Shown here piece by piece: positions 9,325-19,798 of a stretch of 64,000 bases of DNA. Made by a program: the position numbers and the translations under genes. Source of the stretch: Pedobacter sp. Bi126 (lineage in GTDB: Bacteria > Bacteroidota > Bacteroidia > Sphingobacteriales > Sphingobacteriaceae); assembly GCF_918698245.1 (NCBI RefSeq), contig NZ_CAKKMS010000009.1:121454-185453 (forward strand), read 5' to 3'. The notes under the pieces are model-generated. The model was not told the DNA's origin. It did no database searches and saw nothing but the letters and a program-made list of their open reading frames with translations. Positions within the stretch are counted from its first letter, which is position 1. Every line of letters begins with the position of its first letter.

Positions 9325-11915
9325 GATTAAACCCTTTAATTTTAATCATGCTGTTGCTTGCTTTTGCAAATAGCAGCTATGCCCAGCTAGCGCCCAAAGC
9401 CCGATTAACAAATGATGTACTTCGCCTGAACTGGGAAGATACCGGTAAGGGATATCAAATAAAACAGCTGTCAGTAAAAGGTGAAAACGGATGGCATTCC
9501 CTGTCTGGCACATTGGGGCAATATAACCTGCTTTACAGTGCAGATCAACCCAGGATGGATTCGGAGGCTAAGGACAAAAACGGGAAAGAAATTCAGTTTC
9601 CTGAACCTGAATACCGCTATATCATTCCTACCTGGAAGGCGAATACCTCTGCGGTTTCTTTAAATAAGGAAGGTCGTGCCATTTTATTTTATCCACAGCA
9701 GTATAAGCAGGTTGGTAATACACTCGTTTTTCAGCAAAAAACAGCGGTTTCTACCGTAAAAGCAATCTGGAAACTAGATCCTGTTTACAAAAATGATCTA
9801 TGTGTTTCTATTCATTTAACAGCCGAGAGGGATGGATATTATTCCATAGCAACTCCGGCATTGAACACAAACGACAAAAAAAGTTTTGAATGGGGCTGTA
9901 TCCCAGGTGTGTTTCAAGGCAGTACCATCAACAATAACTTTACAGATGCCTATGCTTATGGACACGGAATTCCGGATAGACCGGTGGTGGTAAGAGAAAG
10001 AACAGCGGCTGCACTTACAGCTATGCTCACCAATAGAGATGGAATTACACTCGCCGTAACGGCCGAGCCGGGAACAGCCAGACACCCATGGGAATATGAT
10101 AAATCTACCCAGTCGAACTGGCTGCTTGGCCTGTCGCTGATCAACAGGCAGGAACAACTGAGCCCAACCTTATATCATCCGGTACTGGGGCAAAACAAGT
10201 CGTATTTAAAAAAGGGGGAAAGCATCTCCTTTGATTTCAGGTACACCATCAATACTTCAAACTGGTATCAGGCATATCAGCATGTCGTAAATGATGTTTA
10301 CCGCTTTGATGAGTTACTGCACTTAAAGCAAACCAAGCTTTCCTTATCTGATCGCATGGAACAGCTTTTAGACTATGTGAAAAAGGACAGTACTTCACGG
10401 TGGCGGACTTTCGATTATCACGGCCGGACGATCGGTGCCCAGGAATATTTGGGTGGAGTGTACGGCTCTGAAAAAGACGCCGTAAAAAATGCCGATTATG
10501 GGGCCATGTGGATGTTGGCGAATATCACTCAAGATCCGATTCTGGTTCAGAAACGTCTTAAAGATGCATTGAACTTTAAATTGGCACAGCAAAATACCTC
10601 CGGCGGGTTCTTTCACGGAGCTGCAGCTGGTCAATATTACCTCCACAATTCAAAACGGTTTACCGAAGAGTGGGGGCCTTATACCGAGCCAATTGCAACC
10701 ACTTATTATATGCTGCTTGATATGGGAAATGTGTCCTTATTTGAGCCAGATAATCAGCAGCTTAAATCGGGTATACGTATGGCGGCCGACTGGCTTTTGA
10801 CTAAAATGAAACCAGAAGGTTATTGGGAAGTAGCTTATCATAACGACACGCAAAAACCTATGTTTGAAGATCTGAAAGATTACAGACCTACTTTTTACGG
10901 GCTGTTGGTAGCATACCAAACGCTTCGGGATAGGAAATACCTGGAGGCGGCTGTAAAAGCTGCAGACTGGTATATCAAAAATGCTGTAGAGAAAGGATAC
11001 TTTTTAGGTGTTTGCGGAGATGCCAGGTTTGCGCCTGATTTTGCAACGGGACAAAGTGCCCAGGCTTTGCTCGATCTGTATGAAATTACAAAGGATGTAC
11101 GATTTAAACAGGCTGCCATTAAAACTGCACAATTCTATACCACCTCCATCTATTCTCATCCGATTCCGAATAAAGAAAGCAAAAAAGTTGGGTCGAGACA
11201 ATTGGAAGACTGGCAAATAAGCCAGGTGGGGCTAAGCTTTGAACATGGAGGAATTTTAGGTTCCGCAAATAACAGCGGCCCCATTATGCTCGCAAGCCAT
11301 GCCGGCATGTTTGTAAGGTTATTTCAACTGACAAAAGATTCGCTATACCTTAAAATGGCAAGGACTGCAGCTTTAAGTAAAGATGCTTTTGTAGACCCCG
11401 CCACAGGAGTCGCTTCCTATTATTGGAGCGCCATGAACAAGGGAGCCGGGCCTTTTCCTCATCACGCTTGGTGGCAGGTGGGTTGGATCACCGATTACCT
11501 GATGGCAGAACTTTCCTTACGTTCGCAGGGGCGGATTGATTTTCCTTCAGGTTTTCTTACGCCTAAGGTTGGCCCTCACAAAACATTTGGCTTCAGGCAG
11601 GGAAAAATATTTGACAAGCAGGGAGACCTGGCATTGATGGAAAAACTGGTTTTATTGAACAATCCCAATATGGACTATGTATGCGCTGTGAATAAGCAGG
11701 ATAAAGTGTTTTACCTGTTTGTATTGAATAACGATGACGAAATACAGGAAAGTACACTCAAGCTAGACATGTCCCGTTTTATTTCAGGGCACAGCCTGGA
11801 TTTGAAAACTGCCAAATGTTTTTCTGCATCAGGTTCAAAAATTCCTTTTTCTACAGGAGACCCTATAAAAATAGCACCTTATGGCCTCCAGGTTTATGCA
11901 TTTACATACAAATAA
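9321..11915 (+). CDS. Secreted (alpha/alpha)-toroid protein A, putative glycan-active enzyme
   Basis: 864 residues with signal peptide MRLNPLILIMLLLAFANSSYAQ. Residues about 25-330 are beta-rich (sandwich-like), about 340-720 are helical with repeated hairpin motifs (YLEAAVKAADWYIKN, RFKQAAIKTAQFYT) typical of six-hairpin glycosidase or lyase folds, and the C-terminal ~120 residues are again beta-rich. It shares with toroid proteins B and C downstream the core block W..S.VGL, a W/Y-rich segment and the S-G-I-x-FP motif (SQGRIDFPSG). I cannot place it in a named CAZy family. Heparinase, GH88/105 and GH127/146 enzymes share this fold, so hydrolase or lyase activity on a locus-1 glycan is an inference. 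Its start overlaps the DUF5017 stop by 4 bp. Confidence 0.7.
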   Translation: MRLNPLILIMLLLAFANSSYAQLAPKARLTNDVLRLNWEDTGKGYQIKQLSVKGENGWHSLSGTLGQYNLLYSADQPRMDSEAKDKNGKEIQFPEPEYRYIIPTWKANTSAVSLNKEGRAILFYPQQYKQVGNTLVFQQKTAVSTVKAIWKLDPVYKNDLCVSIHLTAERDGYYSIATPALNTNDKKSFEWGCIPGVFQGSTINNNFTDAYAYGHGIPDRPVVVRERTAAALTAMLTNRDGITLAVTAEPGTARHPWEYDKSTQSNWLLGLSLINRQEQLSPTLYHPVLGQNKSYLKKGESISFDFRYTINTSNWYQAYQHVVNDVYRFDELLHLKQTKLSLSDRMEQLLDYVKKDSTSRWRTFDYHGRTIGAQEYLGGVYGSEKDAVKNADYGAMWMLANITQDPILVQKRLKDALNFKLAQQNTSGGFFHGAAAGQYYLHNSKRFTEEWGPYTEPIATTYYMLLDMGNVSLFEPDNQQLKSGIRMAADWLLTKMKPEGYWEVAYHNDTQKPMFEDLKDYRPTFYGLLVAYQTLRDRKYLEAAVKAADWYIKNAVEKGYFLGVCGDARFAPDFATGQSAQALLDLYEITKDVRFKQAAIKTAQFYTTSIYSHPIPNKESKKVGSRQLEDWQISQVGLSFEHGGILGSANNSGPIMLASHAGMFVRLFQLTKDSLYLKMARTAALSKDAFVDPATGVASYYWSAMNKGAGPFPHHAWWQVGWITDYLMAELSLRSQGRIDFPSGFLTPKVGPHKTFGFRQGKIFDKQGDLALMEKLVLLNNPNMDYVCAVNKQDKVFYLFVLNNDDEIQESTLKLDMSRFISGHSLDLKTAKCFSASGSKIPFSTGDPIKIAPYGLQVYAFTYK

Positions 11916-11923
11916 ATTAAAAC

Positions 11924-14900
11924 ATGTACCAGAAAACCAGGCTATGTTTATTATTAACAGCATTCTTGTTTTTAACAACGGGAACTGTGATTGCTCAGCA
12001 AGAAAAAAGCCTGTTGCTGGGGACTGATTTTCAGTTTAAAGGCAAATGGTTTAATGAAGTCAATAAAGACGGCATCAGTGGTAGCATTTTAAGATTTTTA
12101 GAAGGAGAACAGGACAGTACATCTGATGCATTAACCGTGATGAATATCGGAAGAGCAGGTCGTTATGCCATCTGGATAAGGACCCCAGATTTTGATACCC
12201 GTCCTGGTACCCGGTTATTCCAGCTTTCGGTTGGAAATGCCAGGTTAAAAAAAGCAGGTGGACATGGAAAACCAGGATATGCCTGGGAGCGTTTAGGAAG
12301 TGCTGACCTAAAGGAGGCTGATGTGCTGTTGCGCCTCCATAATTTTAATTTTGGCCGCTGCGATGCTATTCTTTTTACGCAGGATAGCACCATCAATCCA
12401 AATGATATAGACAAGAAAACCCTTTTATCCTGGAAAAAGCTTCCTGTTATGCAGGAAACACTTACAGCGGAAAAGAAAAACACGAGTCCCGCACTTCAAC
12501 TGGGCAAGACGGATAAGGTAATTGCAGGAATTGAAAACGAGGCCGTACGTGTGCAGTTTGTACGAACGGGAGCTGACCATAAGGCTATTGCTTGTAAAAC
12601 AGAGATAAAAAAAGATGGGGCCTGGCAACAGGTAAGTACTGCAAACATTGAAGACCATAGGATTTTTTTAATCAGTACTAATGCCACCGCCATCCAGTTT
12701 AATAAATACTACCCGACCTGGGATAGCCAAAAACCAAATGCATATTTTGTTTTTAAGGGGAATAAATATGCAGTTTACCAGCCGGGAGCCGATCTCAATC
12801 CTTTTGAGGCGGGGAACCTAAGCGAGGCCATTCCCATAACAGCAGAAGCTGTAAATAAACAGACCATAAAAGTTCAATATGTGACCAGGAATGGTTCTGA
12901 AATAACCGGTTTGTGGACATTACATCCGGGGCAGCAACATATTGATCTGCGGTTGATCTGCAAAGTTGCCCAGCTAGGGTATTACAGTATGGGGATCGAA
13001 GCTTTTCAGGCTGTTTCCGATCAGGAGCTGGAAAGCGTGCTGATGGCACCCATGTTTCAGTATAAGCGGCTTTCTGACGGTCCGCAAATGATGATTACTT
13101 CAATGATGCAGCAACCCTTGGCTATTGTTTCTTCAAAAACAGGGCAAGGTATTGTTTCAAGTTATGTGGCAACAAGCCCTGAATTGTTTAAAAAGGATTG
13201 GGGTTCTGTAGACTATGCGCCTGCGGGTTTCACACTGAAGAACCACAATAACCAGATACAACCGGTTATGTTTTCTCCTGTTTTGGGAATGAATGATTCT
13301 AAATACCGTGCAGGCGAGCTGATTGACAGACGATTTATTATTGGTGTAAAGGCGGGCAACTGGGATTCGGCTATGGATTATGTATCGAAAGAAGTGTTTG
13401 AGGTAAAGGACTACCGGAAACAACAACAAGCTTCGCTTACCGATGCGGTATTCAATATGATTGAACTGGTAAAAAACGACAATGCTGCGGGATGGTCAAC
13501 CAAGCTAAAAGGTTTTTTTGATATTGAAGGCGACCCTAAAACAGCACCTACAGTTGTAAATGCCACGCCATTGGCCAACATCGCGCTTTCTGTATTGCAG
13601 AATGATGAAGAATTTTACATTAGCCGGTCCTTGCCGACCATAGAATTTACGCTTTCAAGAAGCGGGTACCGATGGGCGACAGATATTGTTCCGACAGCCT
13701 ATAATGCTACACGAAAAACGCTGGAGTTCAATCCGCTTACCTCTCAGTTCACCACATCTTATTACGTAGGATTGGATCGCATATTGGGCGGATTGAATCC
13801 CTGGCTGAAAAATATAGCACTACCGGGAGATAGCCTAAGGGTAGCAAAAGGCTATTCAACAGATTTCCATTCATGGAACCAGGCGCTTTGGGCATACCAG
13901 CTCACAGGACAGGCAAAATGGTTGCAACAGGCAAAAAAAGATGCCGATCTTTTTATTCAGCAAAAAATATATAACAATACCAGTACAGTATTGAGTCATG
14001 TGCCTTTTTACAATGCCAGTTTTTATCCGCCCTGGTGGGACCTGCTGGATCTCTATGATACAACAAAAGATAAAAAATACCTGAAAGCCGCAGAATATGG
14101 TGCACATTTTACCATTGCAGGAATACGCAGCTATCCTAAAGTGGAAGATAGCCTGCAAACAATTCACAAGAATAATCATTATGATGGTGTTACACACATC
14201 TGGTGGAAAGGCAACAAGCCTTATCGTTTAGGCTTTCCCCGGAAAAATGGCGATGTACAGGAGAAGAAAGTACCCGAATGGTTGGTATCGCCAGTGGGTT
14301 TGGGCCTGGAGCAGCCCAGTACTTATTTTACCCGAGTAAAAGATCAGACGGTCCGTCCGGTATTTATGAGTAGCTGGGCACCTCATTTGTTGCGCTTGTT
14401 CCAATACGAGAACAAACCCATCTACGAAACCTATGCCCGCAATGCAGTGATCGGTCGTTATGCAAACTATCCGGGCTATTACGGCACGGGTTTTACAGAT
14501 ATACCCATGTCGGTTGATTTTCCCTATAAAGGGCCAGATGTGAGTTCCATTTATTATCATCATATCCCACCACATATCGCTTTTAGCCTCGATTACCTGA
14601 TCTCAGAAAGCATCCAGCGTTCGAATGGAAATGTAGTGTTTCCTTATAGCAAACAGGAAGGATTTGTCTGGTTTAACAATCGGGTATATGGTGGCGGAAA
14701 AGGAAAGATTTTTGGCGATCAGGAGGCCACACTATGGATGCATAAAGGGCTGGTAAATATTCAGCATCCAGGAATCAATTATGTTACCGCAATTTCGGAT
14801 AAGAACTTCTGGATCCTGCTTTCCTCGGAAGCTGAGTCTGAGCAAAAAGTAGCTGTACAATGGACTGATGCTACGGCTGCGCTAACGGATGGGAAAGCCC

Positions 14901-15334
14901 TGGTTTATGCGCAAAGCGATCAGCAGGTCCCCCGGGATTTTAAAGCGGCTAAGATTGATGTTGTTGTCCCTGCAAAAGGATTCAGGGCCATTGCTATTCC
15001 CTTAAAGGCGACTCCCGTTACAAAAAAATCTCAGCCGGTAAAAGATGGCATGAAGGTGATTGATTTGGGGGCTCCCTGGGGGCATGTATTCTTGTTCCGT
15101 ATCCGCTCTCCCTTTGGTTGGGATACTTGTTATGGATTTGCAGAAACGGCTCCTTTAAATGGATATTCCGTAACCGTTAATTGTAACAATCAGACTCAGG
15201 AAATAAAGCAGTACCCTTACGAATGGGGTTTTAACAAACTGGCGATGGGTGAGGACGCAAAACTGGAGCTCATTTTTAAAAGTAATGATGGGAAAACAAA
15301 ATCAAAAAAGATTGTACTCAATGGTAATGAATAA
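11924..15334 (+). CDS. Secreted (alpha/alpha)-toroid protein B with N-terminal jelly-roll domain
   Basis: 1136 residues with a signal peptide ending TVIAQ, the largest of the three paralogues. Its N-terminal extension (about 25-160) contains a jelly-roll-like module: AGRYAIWIRTPDFDTRPGTR, later RCDAILFTQD. From family memory, this pattern often occurs attached to FAD-dependent oxidoreductases in Bacteroidota and Planctomycetes. The rest follows the paralogue plan: beta sandwich, helical toroid with hairpins (KYLKAAEYGAHFTIAGIR), then a beta-rich tail. It shares YYHHIPPHIAFSLDYL and the GNVVFP motif with proteins A and C. The catalytic residues and the CAZy family are unknown to me. It starts 8 bp after protein A and overlaps the SGNH esterase by 8 bp. 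Confidence 0.68.
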   Translation: MYQKTRLCLLLTAFLFLTTGTVIAQQEKSLLLGTDFQFKGKWFNEVNKDGISGSILRFLEGEQDSTSDALTVMNIGRAGRYAIWIRTPDFDTRPGTRLFQLSVGNARLKKAGGHGKPGYAWERLGSADLKEADVLLRLHNFNFGRCDAILFTQDSTINPNDIDKKTLLSWKKLPVMQETLTAEKKNTSPALQLGKTDKVIAGIENEAVRVQFVRTGADHKAIACKTEIKKDGAWQQVSTANIEDHRIFLISTNATAIQFNKYYPTWDSQKPNAYFVFKGNKYAVYQPGADLNPFEAGNLSEAIPITAEAVNKQTIKVQYVTRNGSEITGLWTLHPGQQHIDLRLICKVAQLGYYSMGIEAFQAVSDQELESVLMAPMFQYKRLSDGPQMMITSMMQQPLAIVSSKTGQGIVSSYVATSPELFKKDWGSVDYAPAGFTLKNHNNQIQPVMFSPVLGMNDSKYRAGELIDRRFIIGVKAGNWDSAMDYVSKEVFEVKDYRKQQQASLTDAVFNMIELVKNDNAAGWSTKLKGFFDIEGDPKTAPTVVNATPLANIALSVLQNDEEFYISRSLPTIEFTLSRSGYRWATDIVPTAYNATRKTLEFNPLTSQFTTSYYVGLDRILGGLNPWLKNIALPGDSLRVAKGYSTDFHSWNQALWAYQLTGQAKWLQQAKKDADLFIQQKIYNNTSTVLSHVPFYNASFYPPWWDLLDLYDTTKDKKYLKAAEYGAHFTIAGIRSYPKVEDSLQTIHKNNHYDGVTHIWWKGNKPYRLGFPRKNGDVQEKKVPEWLVSPVGLGLEQPSTYFTRVKDQTVRPVFMSSWAPHLLRLFQYENKPIYETYARNAVIGRYANYPGYYGTGFTDIPMSVDFPYKGPDVSSIYYHHIPPHIAFSLDYLISESIQRSNGNVVFPYSKQEGFVWFNNRVYGGGKGKIFGDQEATLWMHKGLVNIQHPGINYVTAISDKNFWILLSSEAESEQKVAVQWTDATAALTDGKALVYAQSDQQVPRDFKAAKIDVVVPAKGFRAIAIPLKATPVTKKSQPVKDGMKVIDLGAPWGHVFLFRIRSPFGWDTCYGFAETAPLNGYSVTVNCNNQTQEIKQYPYEWGFNKLAMGEDAKLELIFKSNDGKTKSKKIVLNGNE

Positions 15335-16736
15335 AAAAGGTGTGAAAACTGCATTGCTTGGTTGTTTATTAATGTCTGTTACTGCATTTTCTCAAACCAG
15401 GCCTGATCGTGATAAGATTGCGGCCTCCCAGGCAGGGGCTTCTCCGCTTTATTTTGATGTTTCTGCAGCGAATATCCCGGTGATTGAAACGGGTGATTTT
15501 AACAATGAACTGGAATGCAATGCCAGGGCAGGCTTTCCGGGCTTCTTTGAAAAAGTAAATGCGGGTAAAAAGGTGGTGGTTGCTTTTATTGGAGGAAGCA
15601 TCACCCAGGCAAATTTTGGTTATCGCCTTCAAACGGCCCGGTACCTGGAGCAAACTTATCCTCAGGCCAGCTTTCAATGGATCAACGCAGGTGTATCTGG
15701 CACGGGAACGGAGCTTGGCGCATTTAGAATCGATGAACAGGTACTCAGCCATCAACCCGATCTTATTTTTATAGAATTTGCCGTTAATGGTGCTTATGCA
15801 GCCGGGATGGAGGGCATAATCCGTCAAACAATCAGGAAGAACCCGAATACAGCTATTTGTTTGCTGTATACTATTTTAACCGGGCAAACTGTCTTTTATC
15901 AAAAAAATGACTTGCCCCCAAATATTAAGGGATTGGAACAGATTGCCGAGCATTATGACCTACCTTCTGTGAATTTAGGTGTGGAGGCAGCAAGCCTGGA
16001 AGCTGCGGGAAAGCTGATCTGGAAAGCGAACTCAGTTGATCAGCAGAAAATTTTGTTTTCTGAGGATGGAATCCACCCGACAACAGCGGGCGGGAACCTG
16101 TATGCGGCCGCCATTGCCCGTGCATTTAAAAAAATTGAGGCAGCAAAGCCTTTAAAAAAGAAGGAGCTGCCAAAACCATTAATTACTGCCGCATGGGAGG
16201 AGGCAACGATGGTAGATCCATCAGCTTTGCCGGTTACTGATAAGGGTTGGAGGGTGTTGCCAACAGATACTGATCCAGACCTTAAAAAATTCAGTCCCTG
16301 GTTTTTCAATGTACTTTCTGCAAATAAACCAGGAGCCACATTTAGTTTTCGTTTTGAGGGAGATATGCTGGGCGTATTTGATATTGGCGGACCAGAGGTT
16401 GGGCAACTGGAGTGGATCGTAGATGGGAAACCGGTAAAACTAAGCAGGGAAAAGGAGGGGAATTTTATTTATTACCAGGCAAAAGATACAACTACTGCGG
16501 ATGTATTGAACAGATTCAACAGCTACTGCAATAACCGTTACCGTGGACAACTTGATGTAATTAAAGTGCCGCAGGGAGACCATTTGGTAAAGGTAACCCT
16601 GTCTGGCCGGAAAGCCAATAAACTCATGATACTGCCTGAAGACAAGAGAGGGGATATCATTCAACATCCTGAAAAATATGATCAGACAGTGATCTATTTA
16701 GGTCGCATCTTACTAAGGGGGACATTATTGAAATGA
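15327..16736 (+). CDS. SGNH/GDSL-type esterase with C-terminal beta domain
   Basis: 469 residues. The signal peptide ends near TAFSQ, and the protein probably acts in the periplasm. SGNH blocks are visible: GGSIT with nucleophile Ser91, the glycine block NAGVSGTG around 120-126, the block-III Asn in EFAVNGA (Asn154), and the catalytic DGIHP (Asp247/His250). The family removes acetyl or other acyl groups from carbohydrates. Residues after about 290 form a separate beta-rich domain (TFSFRFEGDMLGVFDIGG) of the kind seen at the ends of carbohydrate esterases. The frame is open from 15249; ATG 15327 gives a clean leader and an 8-bp overlap with the previous stop. Its stop overlaps the next start (ATGA at 16733-16736), so four consecutive genes are translationally linked. 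Confidence 0.85.
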   Translation: MNKKGVKTALLGCLLMSVTAFSQTRPDRDKIAASQAGASPLYFDVSAANIPVIETGDFNNELECNARAGFPGFFEKVNAGKKVVVAFIGGSITQANFGYRLQTARYLEQTYPQASFQWINAGVSGTGTELGAFRIDEQVLSHQPDLIFIEFAVNGAYAAGMEGIIRQTIRKNPNTAICLLYTILTGQTVFYQKNDLPPNIKGLEQIAEHYDLPSVNLGVEAASLEAAGKLIWKANSVDQQKILFSEDGIHPTTAGGNLYAAAIARAFKKIEAAKPLKKKELPKPLITAAWEEATMVDPSALPVTDKGWRVLPTDTDPDLKKFSPWFFNVLSANKPGATFSFRFEGDMLGVFDIGGPEVGQLEWIVDGKPVKLSREKEGNFIYYQAKDTTTADVLNRFNSYCNNRYRGQLDVIKVPQGDHLVKVTLSGRKANKLMILPEDKRGDIIQHPEKYDQTVIYLGRILLRGTLLK

Positions 16737-19576
16737 AACAGATTTCTAAATTAAAACAGCATATTAAATTCATTTGCTTTTCAATTGCGTGCTGTTTATG
16801 CATACAGTCGAATGCGCAAATTATAAAAGATAATCAGGGCTTTAAAATTATCTCAAAAGACAAAACTTACCTGTTTAAGCCAGATTTTGTTGTTGTTTGG
16901 AATGAAAAGGATCCTGAACTTGCATTAAAACCTTCAGGCTTAAAAAAAGTATCTTACAATATTCCTACCTGGAAAACCAGCGACAGTAGCCTGGCCGATT
17001 ATCGCCAACAAATTGTTAGTGCCAGTGTTGCCGGAGATGGATTTGACGATAAAATATTAAGAAGTGCGAAGCAAGATAGAACGGCCAATATCTATCACGC
17101 CGGAAAAACACATTTTCTTAGCGCCATTAAAACAATCAGTTCTGGAGATTCCATTCATTTTATCTTTCCGGAACACGCCTTATTTACGCTAAAAGCGTGG
17201 CTGGTTAAAAGTAGTTTGCCTTATCCTAAAATAGCGTTTTCGTTTACACCAAAAAAGAACGGTTTTTATAGTGTTGGGTATATCGGGGCGCCATCTTTTA
17301 AAAGTGATCATGTTGATGAAGTATGGCAGCCGCTGATCTGGACCGAAAAACGGGTTCCCCAGCAGCCCTATCTAACGCCCTCGTTTATGGCAACAATCCC
17401 TACTACACTGGTGAATGACGGGTATAACTCAATAGGTGTACTGGCTGATTCGAGGTATTTGCCTTTTCAACCTTTACCGCTTTTAACCAACAGCCAGTTT
17501 GGGATTGCACTTCTAAATAACAAATCAGCATTACAGCCCCAGGTTTTCGCCCCGATGCCAGGTGGTTTCAATTCTCAGATGAGTGCAGGGCATTCTTTTG
17601 AGTTTTCAATGAACCTTATTGTTGAGCCCTTGAGCATCACAAAAACATATGAGCAAATTGCAACAACTGTGTTTGGCTTTAAGGATTACCGTACCAATGC
17701 TACTGTTTCAATGAATACAACCCTGGACAATCTGATTGATTATTCAAAGACCCGCTATGCCTGGTTTATTGATAGCCTGAAAGGCTTTGCCTATGCTACG
17801 GATGTACCTGGCGCAGTAAAGAATGTTTCGAGCCTGAACCCGCTTGAATTGGCTATCGTGAGGGATGATCAGGAAATGTTTGATAAAAGGGCATATCCTT
17901 TAATGGAGTTTATGTTGTCGCGCGAAAAGTTCCTGTTTGCGATTGATAGCAACCAGAAAATTCAGTCTCCATCCAGAAAGTTGAGGGGGCCTATTGCGCC
18001 ATTGTCCGAATTACAGGTTTTATCTGATGTTTTTGGTGGGAACAACTCCTTTTATGCTACGATGGCAAAAAAAGAGTTCGGAACGGCGCGTGTCAGAAAT
18101 CTTGATGAAGAGCAGAAAGGTCGCAACTGGGTCAATGCAATGTTTATGTTTAAACTGACATCCGATTCGGCTTATTTAAGTTTAAGCAAGACCCTGGCAG
18201 ATAAATATCTGAAAGAAAGAGTAAATACAAGGTTAAAGGCGTTTGGTGATCCCTTGTTTAGTTCCAATTTCTTCTGGCCAACCTTTACCAATAACTGGTC
18301 AGCGCTTTTGGAGTTATATGAACTTACTGCTGATCGCCGGTATCTGGAAGCCGCACAGGATGGGGCCAGGCATTACACCTTGTTTACCTGGATGACACCC
18401 GCTATACCGAATGATGTGGTTACTGTAAATAAAGGAGGGAAAGCACCGATGTATTGGTACCTTAAATCAAAAGGGCATCATCAAATGTATTATCCTGAAG
18501 AAAAAGTGCCCGCGTGGAGGCTTTCTGAGATGGGACTTACACCAGAATCATCGGGAACTTCAACCGGGCACAGGGGTATTTTCATGTCCACTTATGCGCC
18601 CTGGTTGTTAAGGATAGGCTATCATACAAAAGATCCGTTTTTAATGAATGTAGCTAAAGCTTCGATTGTTGGCCGTTCCGAAAGTTTTCCGGGATATCAT
18701 ATCAATACGGAGAGAACTACAGCCTATGAAAAGGCCGATTTTCCACTCCACGAGCATAAAGACCAGAGTGTAAACTCCTTTCATTACAATCATATCCTAC
18801 CAATGGCTTCTATGTTTGTTGATTACCTGGTTTCGGATGCTTATGTAAAAAGTAGTGGCAGGATAAACTTTCCAAGCGATTATATAGAAGGATATGCCTA
18901 TTTGCAGAATAAGTTTTACGGCGCTAAGAAAGGCCGGTTCTTTCAGTTCGAAAATGTGCAACTCTGGATGCCTTCCCGCCTGTTGAACACCGCTAATATT
19001 GCTTTAAACTATGTGAGTGCAAAAAAAGGAGATACCCTTCTGCTTGCTTTTATGAACCAATCTAAAGCGGATATCAGCACCCGTGTTTCTGTAGACGCTT
19101 CGAGGGTAGATTTTTCAAACAGTACCGGAGTGCAGACTTTGTATCCATCAGTACGGGTTTTGGATTTAAAAGACGGTACTTTCCAGATCAATGTCCCTGC
19201 CGGCGGCATTACTGCCCTGGCTATCCCAGGCGTAAAAATCAGCAGTGCTTTTCAGGACCAGATCCTGAATGTGAAAAAAGATCAGAGAAGTGATTATATC
19301 AATATCCCCGAAGGAGAGGCAAAGGCATTATTGTTTAAGCTTGGTGCTTATGCCCAAAAACTTTTTGTATTTCTTCAGGAAGACGATACAAAATGGAAGA
19401 AGGCTCGGTTGGTCTACAAGATCAATGGAAGCAAGGAAAAGATTATAGATAAAAATGAATACCCATTTGAATTTACAGTACCTGTTGATAAAGATAAAGC
19501 GGTTAGTTTTTACCTTGAATTAACAGATGTCAATGGAAAATTGATGAGATCCAAAGAAACGGAATTAGGCAAATAA
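16733..19576 (+). CDS. Secreted (alpha/alpha)-toroid protein C
   Basis: 947 residues with signal peptide ending CIQSNAQ. This is the third member of the toroid family in locus 1. The beta-sandwich half comes first, followed by helical hairpins (RYLEAAQDGARHYTLFTWM) and the shared block FHYNHILPMASMFVDYL...SSGRINFPSDY. A C-terminal beta domain (about 830-947) resembles the tail of protein B, and both contain the pattern YPFEF or YPYEW. Protein B is its closer relative; protein A lacks that tail. Substrate unknown. The ATG overlaps the esterase stop by 4 bp. The gene is followed by 222 bp without a gene before the FAD oxidoreductase. Confidence 0.68.
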   Translation: MKQISKLKQHIKFICFSIACCLCIQSNAQIIKDNQGFKIISKDKTYLFKPDFVVVWNEKDPELALKPSGLKKVSYNIPTWKTSDSSLADYRQQIVSASVAGDGFDDKILRSAKQDRTANIYHAGKTHFLSAIKTISSGDSIHFIFPEHALFTLKAWLVKSSLPYPKIAFSFTPKKNGFYSVGYIGAPSFKSDHVDEVWQPLIWTEKRVPQQPYLTPSFMATIPTTLVNDGYNSIGVLADSRYLPFQPLPLLTNSQFGIALLNNKSALQPQVFAPMPGGFNSQMSAGHSFEFSMNLIVEPLSITKTYEQIATTVFGFKDYRTNATVSMNTTLDNLIDYSKTRYAWFIDSLKGFAYATDVPGAVKNVSSLNPLELAIVRDDQEMFDKRAYPLMEFMLSREKFLFAIDSNQKIQSPSRKLRGPIAPLSELQVLSDVFGGNNSFYATMAKKEFGTARVRNLDEEQKGRNWVNAMFMFKLTSDSAYLSLSKTLADKYLKERVNTRLKAFGDPLFSSNFFWPTFTNNWSALLELYELTADRRYLEAAQDGARHYTLFTWMTPAIPNDVVTVNKGGKAPMYWYLKSKGHHQMYYPEEKVPAWRLSEMGLTPESSGTSTGHRGIFMSTYAPWLLRIGYHTKDPFLMNVAKASIVGRSESFPGYHINTERTTAYEKADFPLHEHKDQSVNSFHYNHILPMASMFVDYLVSDAYVKSSGRINFPSDYIEGYAYLQNKFYGAKKGRFFQFENVQLWMPSRLLNTANIALNYVSAKKGDTLLLAFMNQSKADISTRVSVDASRVDFSNSTGVQTLYPSVRVLDLKDGTFQINVPAGGITALAIPGVKISSAFQDQILNVKKDQRSDYINIPEGEAKALLFKLGAYAQKLFVFLQEDDTKWKKARLVYKINGSKEKIIDKNEYPFEFTVPVDKDKAVSFYLELTDVNGKLMRSKETELGK

Positions 19577-19798
19577 TATTGATTCGGATATTCGACGGCG
19601 GTGCACCAGGATAATGATGCCAAAGGTAGAACCGCTGAGGGCTTTCGCCACAGGCTTTAAAGGATGTGGTCAGGCACTAGCGAAGGCTGGAGTTTGCATT
19701 TGAATAAGTTTTTAATATAGAAGGATTTCCCTCGTCGTCATTCAGAACAGACAATTGGAAAAGTATAACAGAAGGAAAGAAATAATACAGAATATTTT

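Noticed and set aside
19577..19798. Possible degraded repeat between toroid protein C and the FAD gene
   Set aside because: A short GTCGTCATT stretch recalls the palindrome at 63679, but no inverted partner or longer match is present.
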